DNA of 64,000 bases from Glandiceps talaboti (lineage: Eukaryota > Hemichordata > Enteropneusta > Spengelidae): positions 4,619,422 through 4,683,421 of the forward strand of contig NC_135563.1 in the NCBI RefSeq assembly GCF_964340395.1, written 5' to 3'. Below are positions 46,760-64,000 of the stretch, piece by piece (the first letter of the stretch is position 1; each line of letters opens with the position of its first letter). A program made the translations under genes and the position numbers. A model generated the notes under the pieces. The model was not told the origin of the DNA. It did not search any database and saw only the letters and a program-made list of their open reading frames with translations.

Positions 46760-48020
46760 ATACATGACATTTAAAAATAATGGTATTGCATACTTTATTA
46801 AATAATCAGCGAACGACATTTAAAATATGACGAAACTTTGAAACTACATTCCTAGGACCTATGATCTAACAAAGAAGGGTCGTTGAAACGTATTATGTTT
46901 TTTCTATTCCTACTATATATCTTTCATAGAATATATAAATATAAGATTGCAAAGTAACATAACAGAACACAACGGCTCCACAATGGGTGGTAGGCCATAC
47001 TGAAGTTATTATTCCGAGTGATGCGGTGTACCAGACGGCCGTATGTTTGCGGGTGATAGCGAGCAATAATACAACAGAAAACACCACATGCCTCGCTGAT
47101 TCACTGAATTCATGTTGCAAAATATTTCGTAGAAGTGTATATCATCCAGTCGTAATGGTGACAATAAAAATACTGATACACTTAGTAAGTATCATGATCA
47201 ACTATGCATACAGAGTACATAGTAGTTCAAGCACTTGTTTAAATGTTTGCAATGAAAATACCGATCTCATTTACATAGTTATTTGATAGACATGGCTAAT
47301 TTGCATAGTTATTTAATACGTCATAAAAATGTGATGGTCTAGAAAAAATATTGAATATTTAATAAATCAACAGTAATTTGACCAAGATAGTTTAACTCGA
47401 CCAAAATCTAGTAGAAAGAATGGAATACCTAGTATTAAAACAAATGAAAGTGTTTCCAGATTTACACGACGAGATATTTTATAGCAGAAACAATTTTATC
47501 TAATTTTCACAATAGCCAGGGTAATGCTGTGTTTATTTGTAACTGTGCATCAAAATACACGGTGTTACTTACGTAATGATTTGGAGAAATGTAGAACTTA
47601 TTATATTGTCGTCATAAAACAAAAACAAAGGACCCAGCTCGCACAGACTGCGTCAGTACCAACCTTGAGGGGCGTCGAGATGACGTGCGCACGCAGAGTA
47701 GTTCTTCTGTCGTGATTCTATGTTATACCTACAGCATCAGGTGTGGACATCCTGTTAAGTTTCTACTTTGACATACACGTAGATCATTAGAATCCATCGG
47801 CGACAGGTTTGATGTATTATCTTTGCTCTCCCTAAAGCCAAATAAGGTTTTTCTTATCATGTCGTTTAATAACAGATGAATCAACTGGGAATCATTATCC
47901 ATCTAAACAAGTGTGGTTTGTTGATAGTGATTGTTTTCAGAATGCACAAATTATGAACCGTGTGTATGTTAACAATTAAATACAGTCTTTAGATACACAT
48001 ATGTATGTCAAAATGACCAT
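46760..48020. other. Intergenic
   Basis: No recognised feature. Confidence 0.55.
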
Positions 48021-48024
48021 CCGA

Positions 48025-48260
48025 ATCATTATTCACACCATCACCACCACCACTACAGCTACCAGCACCGCATCACCAGAACTAGCACCAGCACATCACC
48101 AGCAGCAGCACTAACACCAGCAGCAGCACAACACCAACACAGCATCAGCACCAGCATCACCAGTACAGCACCAGCACCGGCACAGCAGCAGTAGCAGTAG
48201 CAGCAGCAGCACCAGCAGCAGCACCACCACCACCACCACCACCACCACCACCACCATATA
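48025..48260. repeat. CAC/CAG trinucleotide-rich array
   Basis: Irregular CACCAG, CAGCAG and (CAC)n units. Confidence 0.93.
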
Positions 48261-48394
48261 TAGCGTACATGAACTACCTATCATTGAAACCACCTAATAA
48301 TTTGGTTTATTTTGTAGCCAATGAATAATCAAGTATTGTATTCACCACCTGTTAATGTTACAGCACAAATATCGAAGGGTCGCCGAAATCTGTG

Positions 48395-48770
48395 CGTGTC
48401 ATACACATTTTATGTTCCCCAAGAACAATTTAGATAGATAAGAAACAGGCTTCCCACATGCAGACCATTTATTACAAATATATACAATACCATTCAACCT
48501 CAACTGATATATAGACACACACAACGTCCTTGGAACAAAGAGGCTATTTAATGTCATCACATTGCATTCTCAGATTTTGATACATACAAATTGAATTTGA
48601 GTCTGCTTGCATGGTTCCTTTGGTGACGTGTGTACAAAATTAAAAACATACAGTGCCAGCTTGTCGGCAGGAGTGTGGCGTTGTTTGTATTTGTAATGAG
48701 TGGTCTGTGAGAAGCCTGTTTCTTTTCTATCTAAATTGTTCTTGGGGAACATAAAATGTGTCTGATACGT
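48395..48770. mobile_element. 375-bp MITE with TIRs of about 80 bp
   Basis: The left end (about 48395-48480) and right end (about 48685-48770) are inverted copies sharing cacattttatgttcccc, aagaacaatttagatag, agaaacaggctt and attacaaat. The middle has no coding potential. A poly-G tract of about 14 bases follows at 48781. Confidence 0.82.
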
Positions 48771-48799
48771 ACAATCTTTCGGGGGGGGGGGGGATCAAT

Positions 48800-51700
48800 T
48801 TACAGAGTTTTCTTGAGGCCAAAAAAAAGAATTGTTTCTGGTCAGGACAAGTGGTGCGAAGATGCGATTTTTTTCTATTCTCAACAAACCTGTCACACTC
48901 AATCTACTATTTATGGCAGTTGCTGTTCTTTTATTTAGTACTTTACAGCAAGTGTGTATGGGGCAGTTCTCATGTGCTTGTTCATTCATTGGCTCTGCAG
49001 TTGTCTTCACTGAAGTAGGGTGGGTTATTTTTATGTTTCTCCCCCGATCTGCAGACTGCATGCATGGACTGGACAAACACGAAAAAAAGACCGACGCGAG
49101 GGTTTAATATATTTTTAAATATATTTTTCACCCAATCTATTTGATCGATGTCTATCGTTCTTTTTGTTCTATTCACCACATACATGTTCATCTGAATACG
49201 AATTTAGTACCAATCAACACTTCATTTTCCAAATGCGAAAAAAATCAAAATGCACCAAAATAAGATTTACAGATGTTTTCTATCGTCATGCATTCTCTTT
49301 AATCTTCTGCACGATTTTAAATGCATTATTGAATTGAACATGTTAAGTACTCTATATCCGTTTATCAAAAGCAATTTTATCTGAACCACTCCAGATAATT
49401 GTAAGGGTTATTTTACGTGATATTCAAGATGATTGCCATGGTAGCAAATTAACCATGACAAGCAGGAAGGCCACAAAGGTTTCTATAGCCACTTGTAGTG
49501 TTCACGTACTGGTCCAGTCTAATTGTATCGTCAACAACGATATTGACTTGAATGATGAATTCTGGTAAATTGGCTCACTGTGTTTTGAGATATCGAGAAA
49601 AAGAAAGAATTCCTGATTTCCATTCTGACAGAAGATTTCAAAGTTTCACCTTTAAGCGAAGCTCTGTAGTTAGGAGATGTTTGCCTGTGGGCTGGCAGAA
49701 ATGTCTGACGATACAAACAAGAGAACGTGTGTGGGATATTCCACGTCGCCCACTGACATGTTTTCACCTAGGTATACCACATCACGTACAAACGTATTAT
49801 TTGCAGGAAATTGCTAGTTGTTGCCAAATTTAATTGATTTCCATGTTTGTTTTTCACTTTGTGATAACTCAAATATATACACTTCTGATAAGAAATACTG
49901 ATTACATGGTCATGATTTATTGGGTCCTGGCAACTAATTGCACTCTTGGCACTATCGAACAGTTCGTGAAAGTACAATAAATTAATTGGGAACTTGTTGT
50001 TCACAGTATACTGATCGAAGGTATCACTGGGGATTATCACACCGTGAACATCACGTTATCCCATTTATCACTATAGCGCCCTCTAGAAAACGACTAGTAA
50101 ATCCTTCGTTTGTACATGAGGTGACAACAAAGCCCAGGCATATGAGCCAATGTTTTAAGAAAGATGTCCGCAATAAGCTGAATACGAAGCTAATATGGCG
50201 TAACGGTCACCCTCATATATAGTGAAAGAGTTCAATGTTAGTATTTCTTTAAGGTTAAGTATAACTGTTCATATTGAAAACATACCTTGAGAATATAAAA
50301 GCGAAACAGGATCGGAATCATTGGATTTCCTCAATCATACTATTTAATTAAGCTATTTATTCAAAAGTAAATGAAGCTCCGGTATATGAAAATAGACCAT
50401 GGGGTACGAAGGTAGAATACCAACGTGCACATTGTACGTTCTCCGACTAATTAGAAGCTGCTGCAGCATTATTATCACATTATGGAGAACGGTGTCTGTG
50501 AAAGTGCGTTTAAACAAGTCTCAAACAAGTTAGTTGGAGTAAGCAATATACAAACACGTAATCTCAAGATGGCGGCCACCATACATCATTGAATCTCATA
50601 TTTACACAGTGATATTAAAGGGGACAAGAATGATGTTGGCTTTTATCTTTATCTGCATTTCATTGTGTTTATATAGGACCCAGAGATTAGTAGTTTTCCA
50701 TGATCAATTCTGCATCGTGAGACATCTAAAACAGAAGCTAAGTAGAGGTATTCTGCACACTGGCGCACGGCATTCTGGGAAACTAACAACGTGAGGAGTT
50801 CCTAATCTCATCAATAGCCTCAGCATTGTTTTGGACAAGCGTTAAATGGATTAGGAGCGCCTAACATTATTTCCCAGCATGTCTCGCTTCAGTGTACAGC
50901 GGGCCTTTTCTAAGCTAGTTCTATCGATTATCATAACTTTACTTCAGGGAGGTTGCTCGATGCAGAGTTGTTGCCACCAAACTGACTGCTCGATGTTCTG
51001 GATCTGCTAGGAATAAAGATATACGGCTAAAATAAATAAGCCTAATCGTTTCTTTGTATTTTGATCTTGAATGGCTTATACTCAGTTTTAATTCTGTTTT
51101 ATCGAGTTGAGTATAATGTAGTTGTCAACAGAAAAACCCCCCATTACGAATGAATGAATGAATGAATGAATCAATCAATCAATCAATCAATCTATCAATA
51201 GCTAACGCGAATGTGCCGACAAAACCCCCATACAATAGACAATGTTGACGTCACACCCTTGTATAGGTCTGTAAATTGAGTAAAATTAATGACATTTTTT
51301 AAATTTGTTGTTGTCGTATTACTATCAGTGACAAATTAAATGTATCATATTTGATTGTTTATTTTCTCTTTTCCTAGTATGGCTACCTGATAGACTAGTA
51401 TCGTTTACAAGCCAAGGGTCGAATTGAAAGAAATTGATATCCAGAAAACTGCACCTGCCATGTAGACAGATATGCCGGATGTTAAACCAAGATACTTACT
51501 AATAATCATCAAAGACAAGGTCCATCCACCCACCCACACACGAGCTCTGGTGGGGTTTGGTGTCAGAAAATGAATGTCGAATGCGAACATGTATGATGAC
51601 TACGCTTGTTAGTTATACACCCGTACTGAGACCAAGCCATTGTTAGCAAACCTACTGCTTACAATGCACAGTGAGTAGCCAGGTCTAATTGTGTATCCCC

Positions 51701-54590
51701 TATTTTTTTCAAATACTAGTACTACCCAACAACCAAGCAACCAATGGTTTGAAATACCCTCAATTCTATTGTGATAGACGTTTTACCAAAGTCACACGTG
51801 AAGGTGGCCTTTTGACGTATTATTACGTATTTTGATCAGTGCTAGCTGTGAAACTAGTCTTGTGAAGAGCTATCGGGGTAACTGGATCAGAGCTGTAAAC
51901 ACCGTCTGGTATTTTGACCACTCGCAAACTCACTTGGCGACTCGTTGTCTCAGTTCGGCAAGTCGGGTAAACTATTAATACTAGCAAGAGTCAACTCAAG
52001 TCATCATTGTCGAATTCGAAATTCAATATTTATTATTCTTTTCAGTTATTTTCAAACATCAAACCCCGCTTTTACCGCGGTTCACGCTTTTGCTTTAACT
52101 AACACGTGACCTACGCACGTCAGCGCGTTTTCCATTTTATTTTATTTTATTTATAAGCGTTTTTTTTGTCATTAGATCCATTATGTCAAGTTTCCATGTT
52201 GTGATTGACAACAAACAAATGTGTTGTCTGCCAGTGCAGACAGCCAATTGCTCATTTGCATATTGAAGTGCCTTTACGGTCGCCGCAGTGATTCCGAAAA
52301 CTGATTGATTTTTAAAATGTGTGTCTTTTAGAGAGCCACGATTTAATTGCAGTATCACTTTCAGTTGCGATCGATGAGAGTAAAGTACTGTGCGGTTTAG
52401 AGTATACATCAATATAACATCAGCTAACGATATTTTATACAAGTCTTTCACCGTCACATACAATTTCTACGTGCAGTAGTCGACAAACTTATTCAAATTC
52501 TGACTTAGGGTCAAAGGTGCCATATCTGTTTTCGTAACCGTTGCGTCGTTTATTTATGAATATTTTATAAGGGTCTGCGCGCGCCAGTTGACATGTATAA
52601 AATCTTCGGACCAGAAATGTTGGCATATAATCGATTTAAGCTAGATAAATCATGATATATATGCGTAATTAGTCTACGATGTCGTGAAAATCAGAGTTCT
52701 TTATCAGGTTTTAAAGAAAGTCTACAATTTCACATTTCACCGCCTTTCCTAATATTATCATAGAAATTGAAACATACTTAACTTGAAGAAACCATTTGTA
52801 GAAAGTCATGATAATGCGCTTAACTTCCGGTCTCAAATATTTTGTCATTCAACCATATGATTTTGACCGCAGCATTGAAAGTTTTTCAATGCTATGTAAA
52901 ACTGGACTAAACGACACAAAGTAAGCGAAGCAACACCTTAAAAGCGTGTAAGTTAAAAGAAGGAAACACGGAAAGAAATCTAAGCTAAATATACAAGACA
53001 AATGCGGAAATAGGTGAGCACAGAATAAACAAGAGAGAGCAGTAGACAGCTCCAACCTCCGGCAGTACAGATAGTTAAGTACATCGATCTACTTTGAAGC
53101 AAAATTCATGACCCAGGCTACGTTTCTGAGAGGGAGACAAGCCATAAACTAATTTGTCCTATTCTAATATTGACGATACCTGTAGACACGATGGCAACAC
53201 ACACGGATCAAACCATTGTATTCTATTCATCCGTTTACAGTCAATATATCGGACACTGACAGCAAACATTGGCAGTCTTTCAATGCTTGTAGAAATAAAA
53301 CAAATCGTTTTCACTCCAGCGCGATAAAAAGAAAAATCAATACTAACATCTAGTAGTATCTATCATACATATGAATAAGTTTATTCGACTAGAGCATATA
53401 CAGTTTTCTTTACGGCGGCTTGGCCTCGTTTCTTGATGTTCTTATTAGTATCTCCACTCATCACGAATCTGGCAGCAATCGAATGCAATCAACAGAGACA
53501 TCGAGAAAATTAGCGTCCAAGGCTCAAGTTGTTTACATGTCTCTATTATTATTTCCGTTGTCAGGAGAGTTTCCTCGACAACCTTTGACGAAATAGTTGA
53601 AGATGGCACACGGAAATGTATTAATCTAGTTTTGAATTGAATGAGAAGAGTTAGTGGCAGTTGCTTTCGAAATAAAATTACCTAACACCAATTCACTTCC
53701 TCTCCGCGACTGAATCGTAATGGATAAGAAGTTTGTTTACCTTGGGCTTTTCATTGAAGTGTTGAGAGGAATATGTAAGTTGACGTTATTTTCTTGAGCG
53801 TAGGGGATATTGAATATTTTGCGATAATCGCCGGATATCATGATGGGCCTAGAAACCCAGGTTTTGGATTAAGGTAGATGTCGCTAAATTAGAAATAATT
53901 ATATAATAATATGAAGTATTTGCAGAAGAATGAATACATAGCTAAATGTACAAATTAGAATACCTGCGTGAACACACACGGGCTTCAAGTTCATTGCCAT
54001 GAACAATACACCTCTGGCTAAGTTACATGACTGTGTACTTTTGTTACGGCAATATATGTGTGCGCTTGTATATTAGGGTCTTACATGATTTCGCTGTAAA
54101 TTGACATGTTTTTACTAAGTGGCCACGAAATGAAAATTTGATACATATACGAGTAGTCTCGATGTACTTGCCATGGTTTATCCTGCGAGACTTTGAATAT
54201 ACACCATGTACGTACACGTATGTTTTGTGCTCGGATTATGACTTTCATGCATTGCCCTCTAGCAAACTTACAAGTAGTTTCCTTACCATGGAAAGAATGA
54301 CTGTAATGAGTTATTATGTCATACTAAGAACCAGATTTAAACTGAATGCCTTCCGTAAGGGTATAGTCTTGCAATTTCATGATTTATACACGAAATTTAG
54401 CTCTATATCTATGATTCGTCAAGTCCAAATGAAAGTTAGTTGTAGTCTCAACATTATTATTTCAGGTTTGAGTCTGTCAGGTGTCTTCGGATCTGAGGCC
54501 ATCTGACGCTCAATATAACGTTCAAGATAATGCTACCTGAATCTGAATCTGAATATGACGCCAACTTTATACTCGTTCGATCAATTAATT
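48800..54590. other. Intergenic, gene-poor
   Basis: Short open frames on both strands lack family features. A compound (AATG)n/(AATC)n array lies at 51149-51198. Nothing else recognised. Confidence 0.5.
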
Positions 54591-54594
54591 GTTC

Positions 54595-54719
54595 ATTAAT
54601 ATTCATCGGATTATTAGCAAAACCTAACCAGTTCTTGCCATTACCCTACGAAACATGTCTATGAAATTTCGTTCGAATTGATGCAGCCGTTTGTTCGGAA
54701 ATGGTGTTACAGACAGACA

Positions 54720-54773
<54 letters not shown>

Positions 54774-54775
54774 CA
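54595..54775 (+). repeat. Dispersed repeat tail ending in (ACAG)n(AC)n
   Basis: Bears gaaatttcgttcgaattgat, cagccgtttgttcggaaatg and acagacagacag, then (AC)n. This layout (conserved end plus simple repeat) is common for dispersed repeats in invertebrates. Confidence 0.55.
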
Positions 54776-54779
54776 TACA

Positions 54780-59785
<5,006 letters not shown>

Positions 59786-59789
59786 CCAG

Positions 59790-59831
59790 TATGTATGTAT
59801 GTATGTATGTATGTATGTATGTATGTATGTA

Positions 59832-59875
<44 letters not shown>

Positions 59876-59880
59876 TGTCA
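59790..59880. repeat. (TGTA)n, (TG)n, (TGCG)n compound microsatellite
   Basis: Successive simple-repeat blocks. Confidence 0.95.
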
Positions 59881-60639
59881 ATGGCATGTCATACTACTGA
59901 TTAAGAACAACATTCAATAACTTTCTTGGTATTTTGGAAAAATCTTAGCATGAACTCCATCTCGAAAGTAGTTCTAGTAAAAGCAGTATTTTCGAAAACG
60001 TCTCATAAATGCCACATGTGCTTTGACATGTCAACCACTGTTTGTTGTAAAAGTATTCAGGACCTCATTAAAATTCCATTATTTGAATTCTCCTATCATT
60101 ATATGAAGGATTTCGCTAATTATGTCATAAATTACTCTTGCTGCCGTTGTTTTTTTCCCTCAGTTAGTCTAAACGAAGCTGACTGTAGTTTCTAAAGGCA
60201 TTATGACAGAAAATGTAGTCCAATTACATGTCTATACACGTATTAAAACTGAAACTAAGCCATCAGAGTTAGGAATAGTAAAGTGTCAACTAAATGCAAC
60301 AACCTCTAAGAGTTTGACCTATATGGCACCCTATAGGTGCTCAGTGTGTGTAATGATACAGTTGAGTGTAGATTATACAAGGAACATTGTACACAGTCAC
60401 ATATATCACTTGTGATTACAAATCTATGTTCATGTCGTAAGCGATAATTATTTATTGCTTTGTGTTCTAAACAGTGCTGCATAACCTGATAAATGATTAT
60501 TACAAGGCATTTGATTCTAATAATGTTAACAGTCAGAGAATGCATAAGGTGTGTATTTATACTTCGAATGAAAGCATCTATTGGTAAATAAGAAATGTCA
60601 TAGACATTGCATAAACGTAGATATAATAAATAGCAGACA

Positions 60640-60735
60640 CACACACATATATATCTAGCTGTACACAGTCACACACACACACACACAGACACAAATATAT
60701 ATATATATATTGTGTGTATGTGTGTGTGTGTTTAT
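60640..60735. repeat. CA, TA and TG repeat cluster
   Basis: acacac, tatata and gtgtgt blocks with partial inverted symmetry. Confidence 0.85.
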
Positions 60736-60833
60736 GTGCTCAATGCAATATTAGTAGGGAACAAATGTTATAAACCAAGAAATTAGGATGTTATAAGTCG
60801 TGTACGAGTTGTGTCCATTTTTTCCCGATTAAC

Positions 60834-60974
60834 TCTGTCTGTCTGTCTGTCTGTTTGTTTGTTTGTCTGTCTGTCTGTCTGTCTGTCTTTCTAGCTGTCT
60901 GTCTGGCTCGCTCCCTCTCTCCCTCCCCCACTCACCCACTCACACACACACACACACACACACTCTCTCTCTCT

Positions 60975-61011
<37 letters not shown>

Positions 61012-61035
61012 TCTCTCTCGCTCTCTCTTGTTCTC
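60834..61035. repeat. (TGTC)n, (CA)n and (CT)n compound array
   Basis: Blocks of TGTC with TGTT, then CTCCCT, CA, and CT/CTCTT units. Overlapping frames are artefacts. Confidence 0.95.
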
Positions 61036-61039
61036 TCCT

Positions 61040-64000
61040 TTGTTCCCCAAGGGTTAGACACGATGGAATACCCTTTAATCATGTTTTTCGAAGGTTTAAT
61101 ATGTCAAAGAAGGGAAAAGAAATTCATGAATCAAGATGAAATCAGTACACACAATCTAATATATATCTATAAAATATTATATATGGGTATATCATGATAT
61201 TGTATTACATCTTACGCGTGACTACAAATACTAAATTGAATATTAATATATCGACGGCCCACGGCTTCTGCTTTGTGATATTTTATGAAATAAAGTTCTC
61301 ATTCTAATAAATGTTTTCATGCGGAAATGTTCGCTTGGTAAGACCTCCCTCTACCTGCAGATATCCGCGATGGGAAGGAATGGTAACTACCTTTTAGCGT
61401 CGGGCTTCTAACTCATCTACAAAAAGGCGCCAACGAAACCTCCGCACAAAACACTGTGTGACGTCTGTAAAAAAAATCAAAATGCAACTATTAGGTGACA
61501 GTAACATGGTAACCAACTGGAACGTATTCAATCGCAAGCTTCTTGCCCGAAGTAATCTAACAATCAAGATTTCACCAAAGTTATTAAATATTTGTATTTG
61601 CTTAAGGATTTTTACAGTCCCCTGATACTCGCCTAGGTTGGTGAGGATAATGAAATTGCGAGTAGCCCAATGGTACATGTACACTACCAGAAGTTAGTGA
61701 CGTCAAAAATGTTTGCCATCGGGCAAAAAATCCCACCTGTCGACGAAAAGATTTCTCTTCCGGAACATATACTGCCTTTATTAAATTTAATCCATAGCTG
61801 AGCTCTGTCCATTATTAGTACTGGTAAAATGTCTCGGCGGTCCTTGTTATCTCGCGTGAAGCCCAAGTACTAGTATTCTAAACATGGTTATGCAACACCT
61901 TGCGTTGTGTTTCTTTTTGTTTTTTCCCTAATTATGCACCTGTTTACCGCAAGGTATTAGCGAAGAGATACTAAGAATAGAAATATATTTGACACGCTTT
62001 TGCCTCTGTAAAGAACTATACAATCTTATACGTTGCTATTATATTTATCAGTTTTGTATATTTGATTGAACGGTTCACTGCTCCGAACCGTGACTATGAT
62101 ATACATATTAACGTAATTTGACACACTGCATATTTACACAATCTCACATATTAACGTCAATACCAAATTTGTCAATACCAGTATGTTAACATTAGGTATT
62201 CAAATATATCGCTAAAGAAGGCATTCTAACGTTGTGTAACGTAATCACTTTTCTACAATGAGCTGTACATACCCATCGTAATCTACTGTCCATACAGATG
62301 AGACAATTGTGATAAAGACTATAGTCGATGTAAATTTTACACTTTAGCATGGCGTGTTGAAACGCACAGTACTACTTCCGCTGCTAACATAATTCGTTAA
62401 ATTGTCTTAATTGATCTTTTCTTTCTTCCCATTCTATGCTAATTTGAACATGGACACATAAGTTATGCTTGAGTGATTTTTCATTCAGCAAAAAACAAGA
62501 TGTTGAATCAAATATTAAAACCAGTCAATAGTTCAATATTTTCAGTCAATAAACCTTGCATTTTATATTAGAGTTTTTGATTAGGTCTCACAAACAAAAC
62601 ATATTACAATTCCCATGTCACATGTTACCTTGGCATACCACTATCGGTAAATTGTTGAATGAGAAGGTTAGAAGTTGTAGCCTATTTACGCATGGAATGT
62701 ACCTATCGTAATGAACTTGAGAAGAGCATTGTCTTTTGATTAGACTCAGTTAGTGTAAATATTCATGTACCAGAAAGGGCTTGTAAATGGCAATTTGTAG
62801 TGAATTTGAGATAAAATATTACTTTTGTTTTGATAACAGACCTAGTCGGTACAATTTTTTGTGCACCTGAAAATAATCAGAAAAAGGGCTTGGTAGTATC
62901 GAAAGTTTCAACATGCAATGTTTGGAGCAGGTTATAGAAAGGAACCATAAGGAAATCTACAACTGTGTACACTACTGCTTTCATCTGTAATTATAAGTTC
63001 ACACCCTTCTCTCTTCTCTAGATAATTTTAGGACAAGTTTTTAGAAATGCAAGGTGTCCTTTTATCCAGAATATCATTATACTTTTGGTATCAATTTTTG
63101 TTTATTAAAGTTCAAATAATTTCAAACACCTCGCTATTTTTTGTCAATATTTGTAAATGTAATACATAAAACATGTAAGAATTAGAATATACTGAATATG
63201 CAGTTGTGGATACTGGTGGAAATTCGACACAAACCAGTTACATATAATTCGTGGATGGTAAATGTTTACTAATTTCTAACTTCTAAGAGAATCGTCGATT
63301 TTTAGTATTTCCCTGGTAGAGAACGTATCAAAGATATCTTTAAATGATGCATAAGTGCTAGACCACAGTGGCTTTTATTAATTTCTTCTATCTTAGTCGG
63401 CGATGACTCGAAAGAGACTTCAAGACATTACCTTTCTCTAGTTGTTCCTGAGTTAATAGGATACGGTAGTATTTCATGTTCAGGTATACGAAGACTTTTG
63501 ACCATAAACACTGTAAATTATGATGTCAACACATTCATACTAACTCCCTCAGAATAATATAGTTGTGACCAATACAAATTGAGGACACATTGTATCTTGA
63601 TGTCCTTGAGATATCTAAAAACACACAAAACAATGACAACGGTAGTCATTTTAACAAGAAAATGTTGATTTAATTTAGACATATCATATTTCATATATTA
63701 CCTTCATTTTATTTTATTTTTCTCCTGGGTAAGCATTACTTCAAAAGAAACAATTATGCATATATGTTGAGGCAATGCATGCACGCCTACGGTAAGGATT
63801 TCAATTGAACAGTGAATGAGGAACAAATCTCAACTCAGTATATGTAATATATACATATTATCATGAAAAGTCTCTCTGAAATCCAAATCTTACGAAAATT
63901 CCTTTGTGTCCATGGCAAACAGTGGTTGCATCCCTCTTTAAGAAAATGGCATTCTTAAGATAATCTTGTGACAAGTGTTATTGACAATACACACATAGAT
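61040..64000. other. Intergenic to the end of the window
   Basis: A slightly more GC-rich stretch (61330-61870) has two minus-strand frames of 96 and 60 codons that I cannot assign. The remainder is AT-rich with no recognised feature. Confidence 0.5.

Noticed and set aside
48756-49107. Overlapping plus-strand frames of 60-91 codons
   Set aside because: They begin in a MITE end and a poly-G tract, overlap each other and show no family features.

Overview
This is AT-rich nuclear DNA from an animal. Evidence: coding sequence broken by GT/AG introns, a secreted multi-CUB gene, a class A GPCR, a tRNA-derived SINE, a Penelope-like retroelement, many short inverted-repeat elements and very dense microsatellites. 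The repeat mix suits a marine invertebrate (lancelet, hemichordate or lophotrochozoan), but the sequence alone does not settle the phylum. Nothing suggests bacterial or organellar DNA.

Left part (1-11.8 kb): one minus-strand gene, reconstructed here from splice sites and reading phase, runs from a signal-peptide exon at 11689-11761 leftwards through three CUB domains and out of the window at base 1. It would make a secreted extracellular protein. Its CUB domains fall into two intron-phase types, its third CUB has no cysteine, and an extra half-CUB exon at 9864-10036 does not fit the reading phase. That exon's donor site is followed by three further 43-44 bp copies of itself. The large intron 2547-7900 holds a hairpin element and the first copy of a 2.6-2.8 kb terminal-inverted-repeat (TIR) element.

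Middle (11.8-38 kb): mostly non-coding. It holds a 98-percent-identical inverted duplication (12.8-13.1 kb), a SINE (17.6-17.9 kb), a foldback element (21.1 kb) and several repeat families. One clear gene lies here: an intronless plus-strand aminergic-like GPCR at 28460-29473 with a probable polyadenylation signal. Then come the second copy of the TIR element (32046-34809), a short TIR element directly beside it, a 110-bp-type minisatellite, and a frameshifted, 5'-truncated Penelope-like element on the minus strand (36.4-37.4 kb).

Right part (38-64 kb): I recognise no conserved protein gene. There are long simple-sequence arrays ((GA)n of about 265 bp, (CCA)n, (AAC)n, (ATATC)n, (CA)n and compound tetranucleotides) and two more short inverted-repeat elements (40.4 kb and 48.4-48.8 kb). 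Most short open frames here are microsatellite translations or chance frames.

The two genes have no evident functional link. Apart from them the window is mainly a record of non-autonomous transposon and microsatellite activity.
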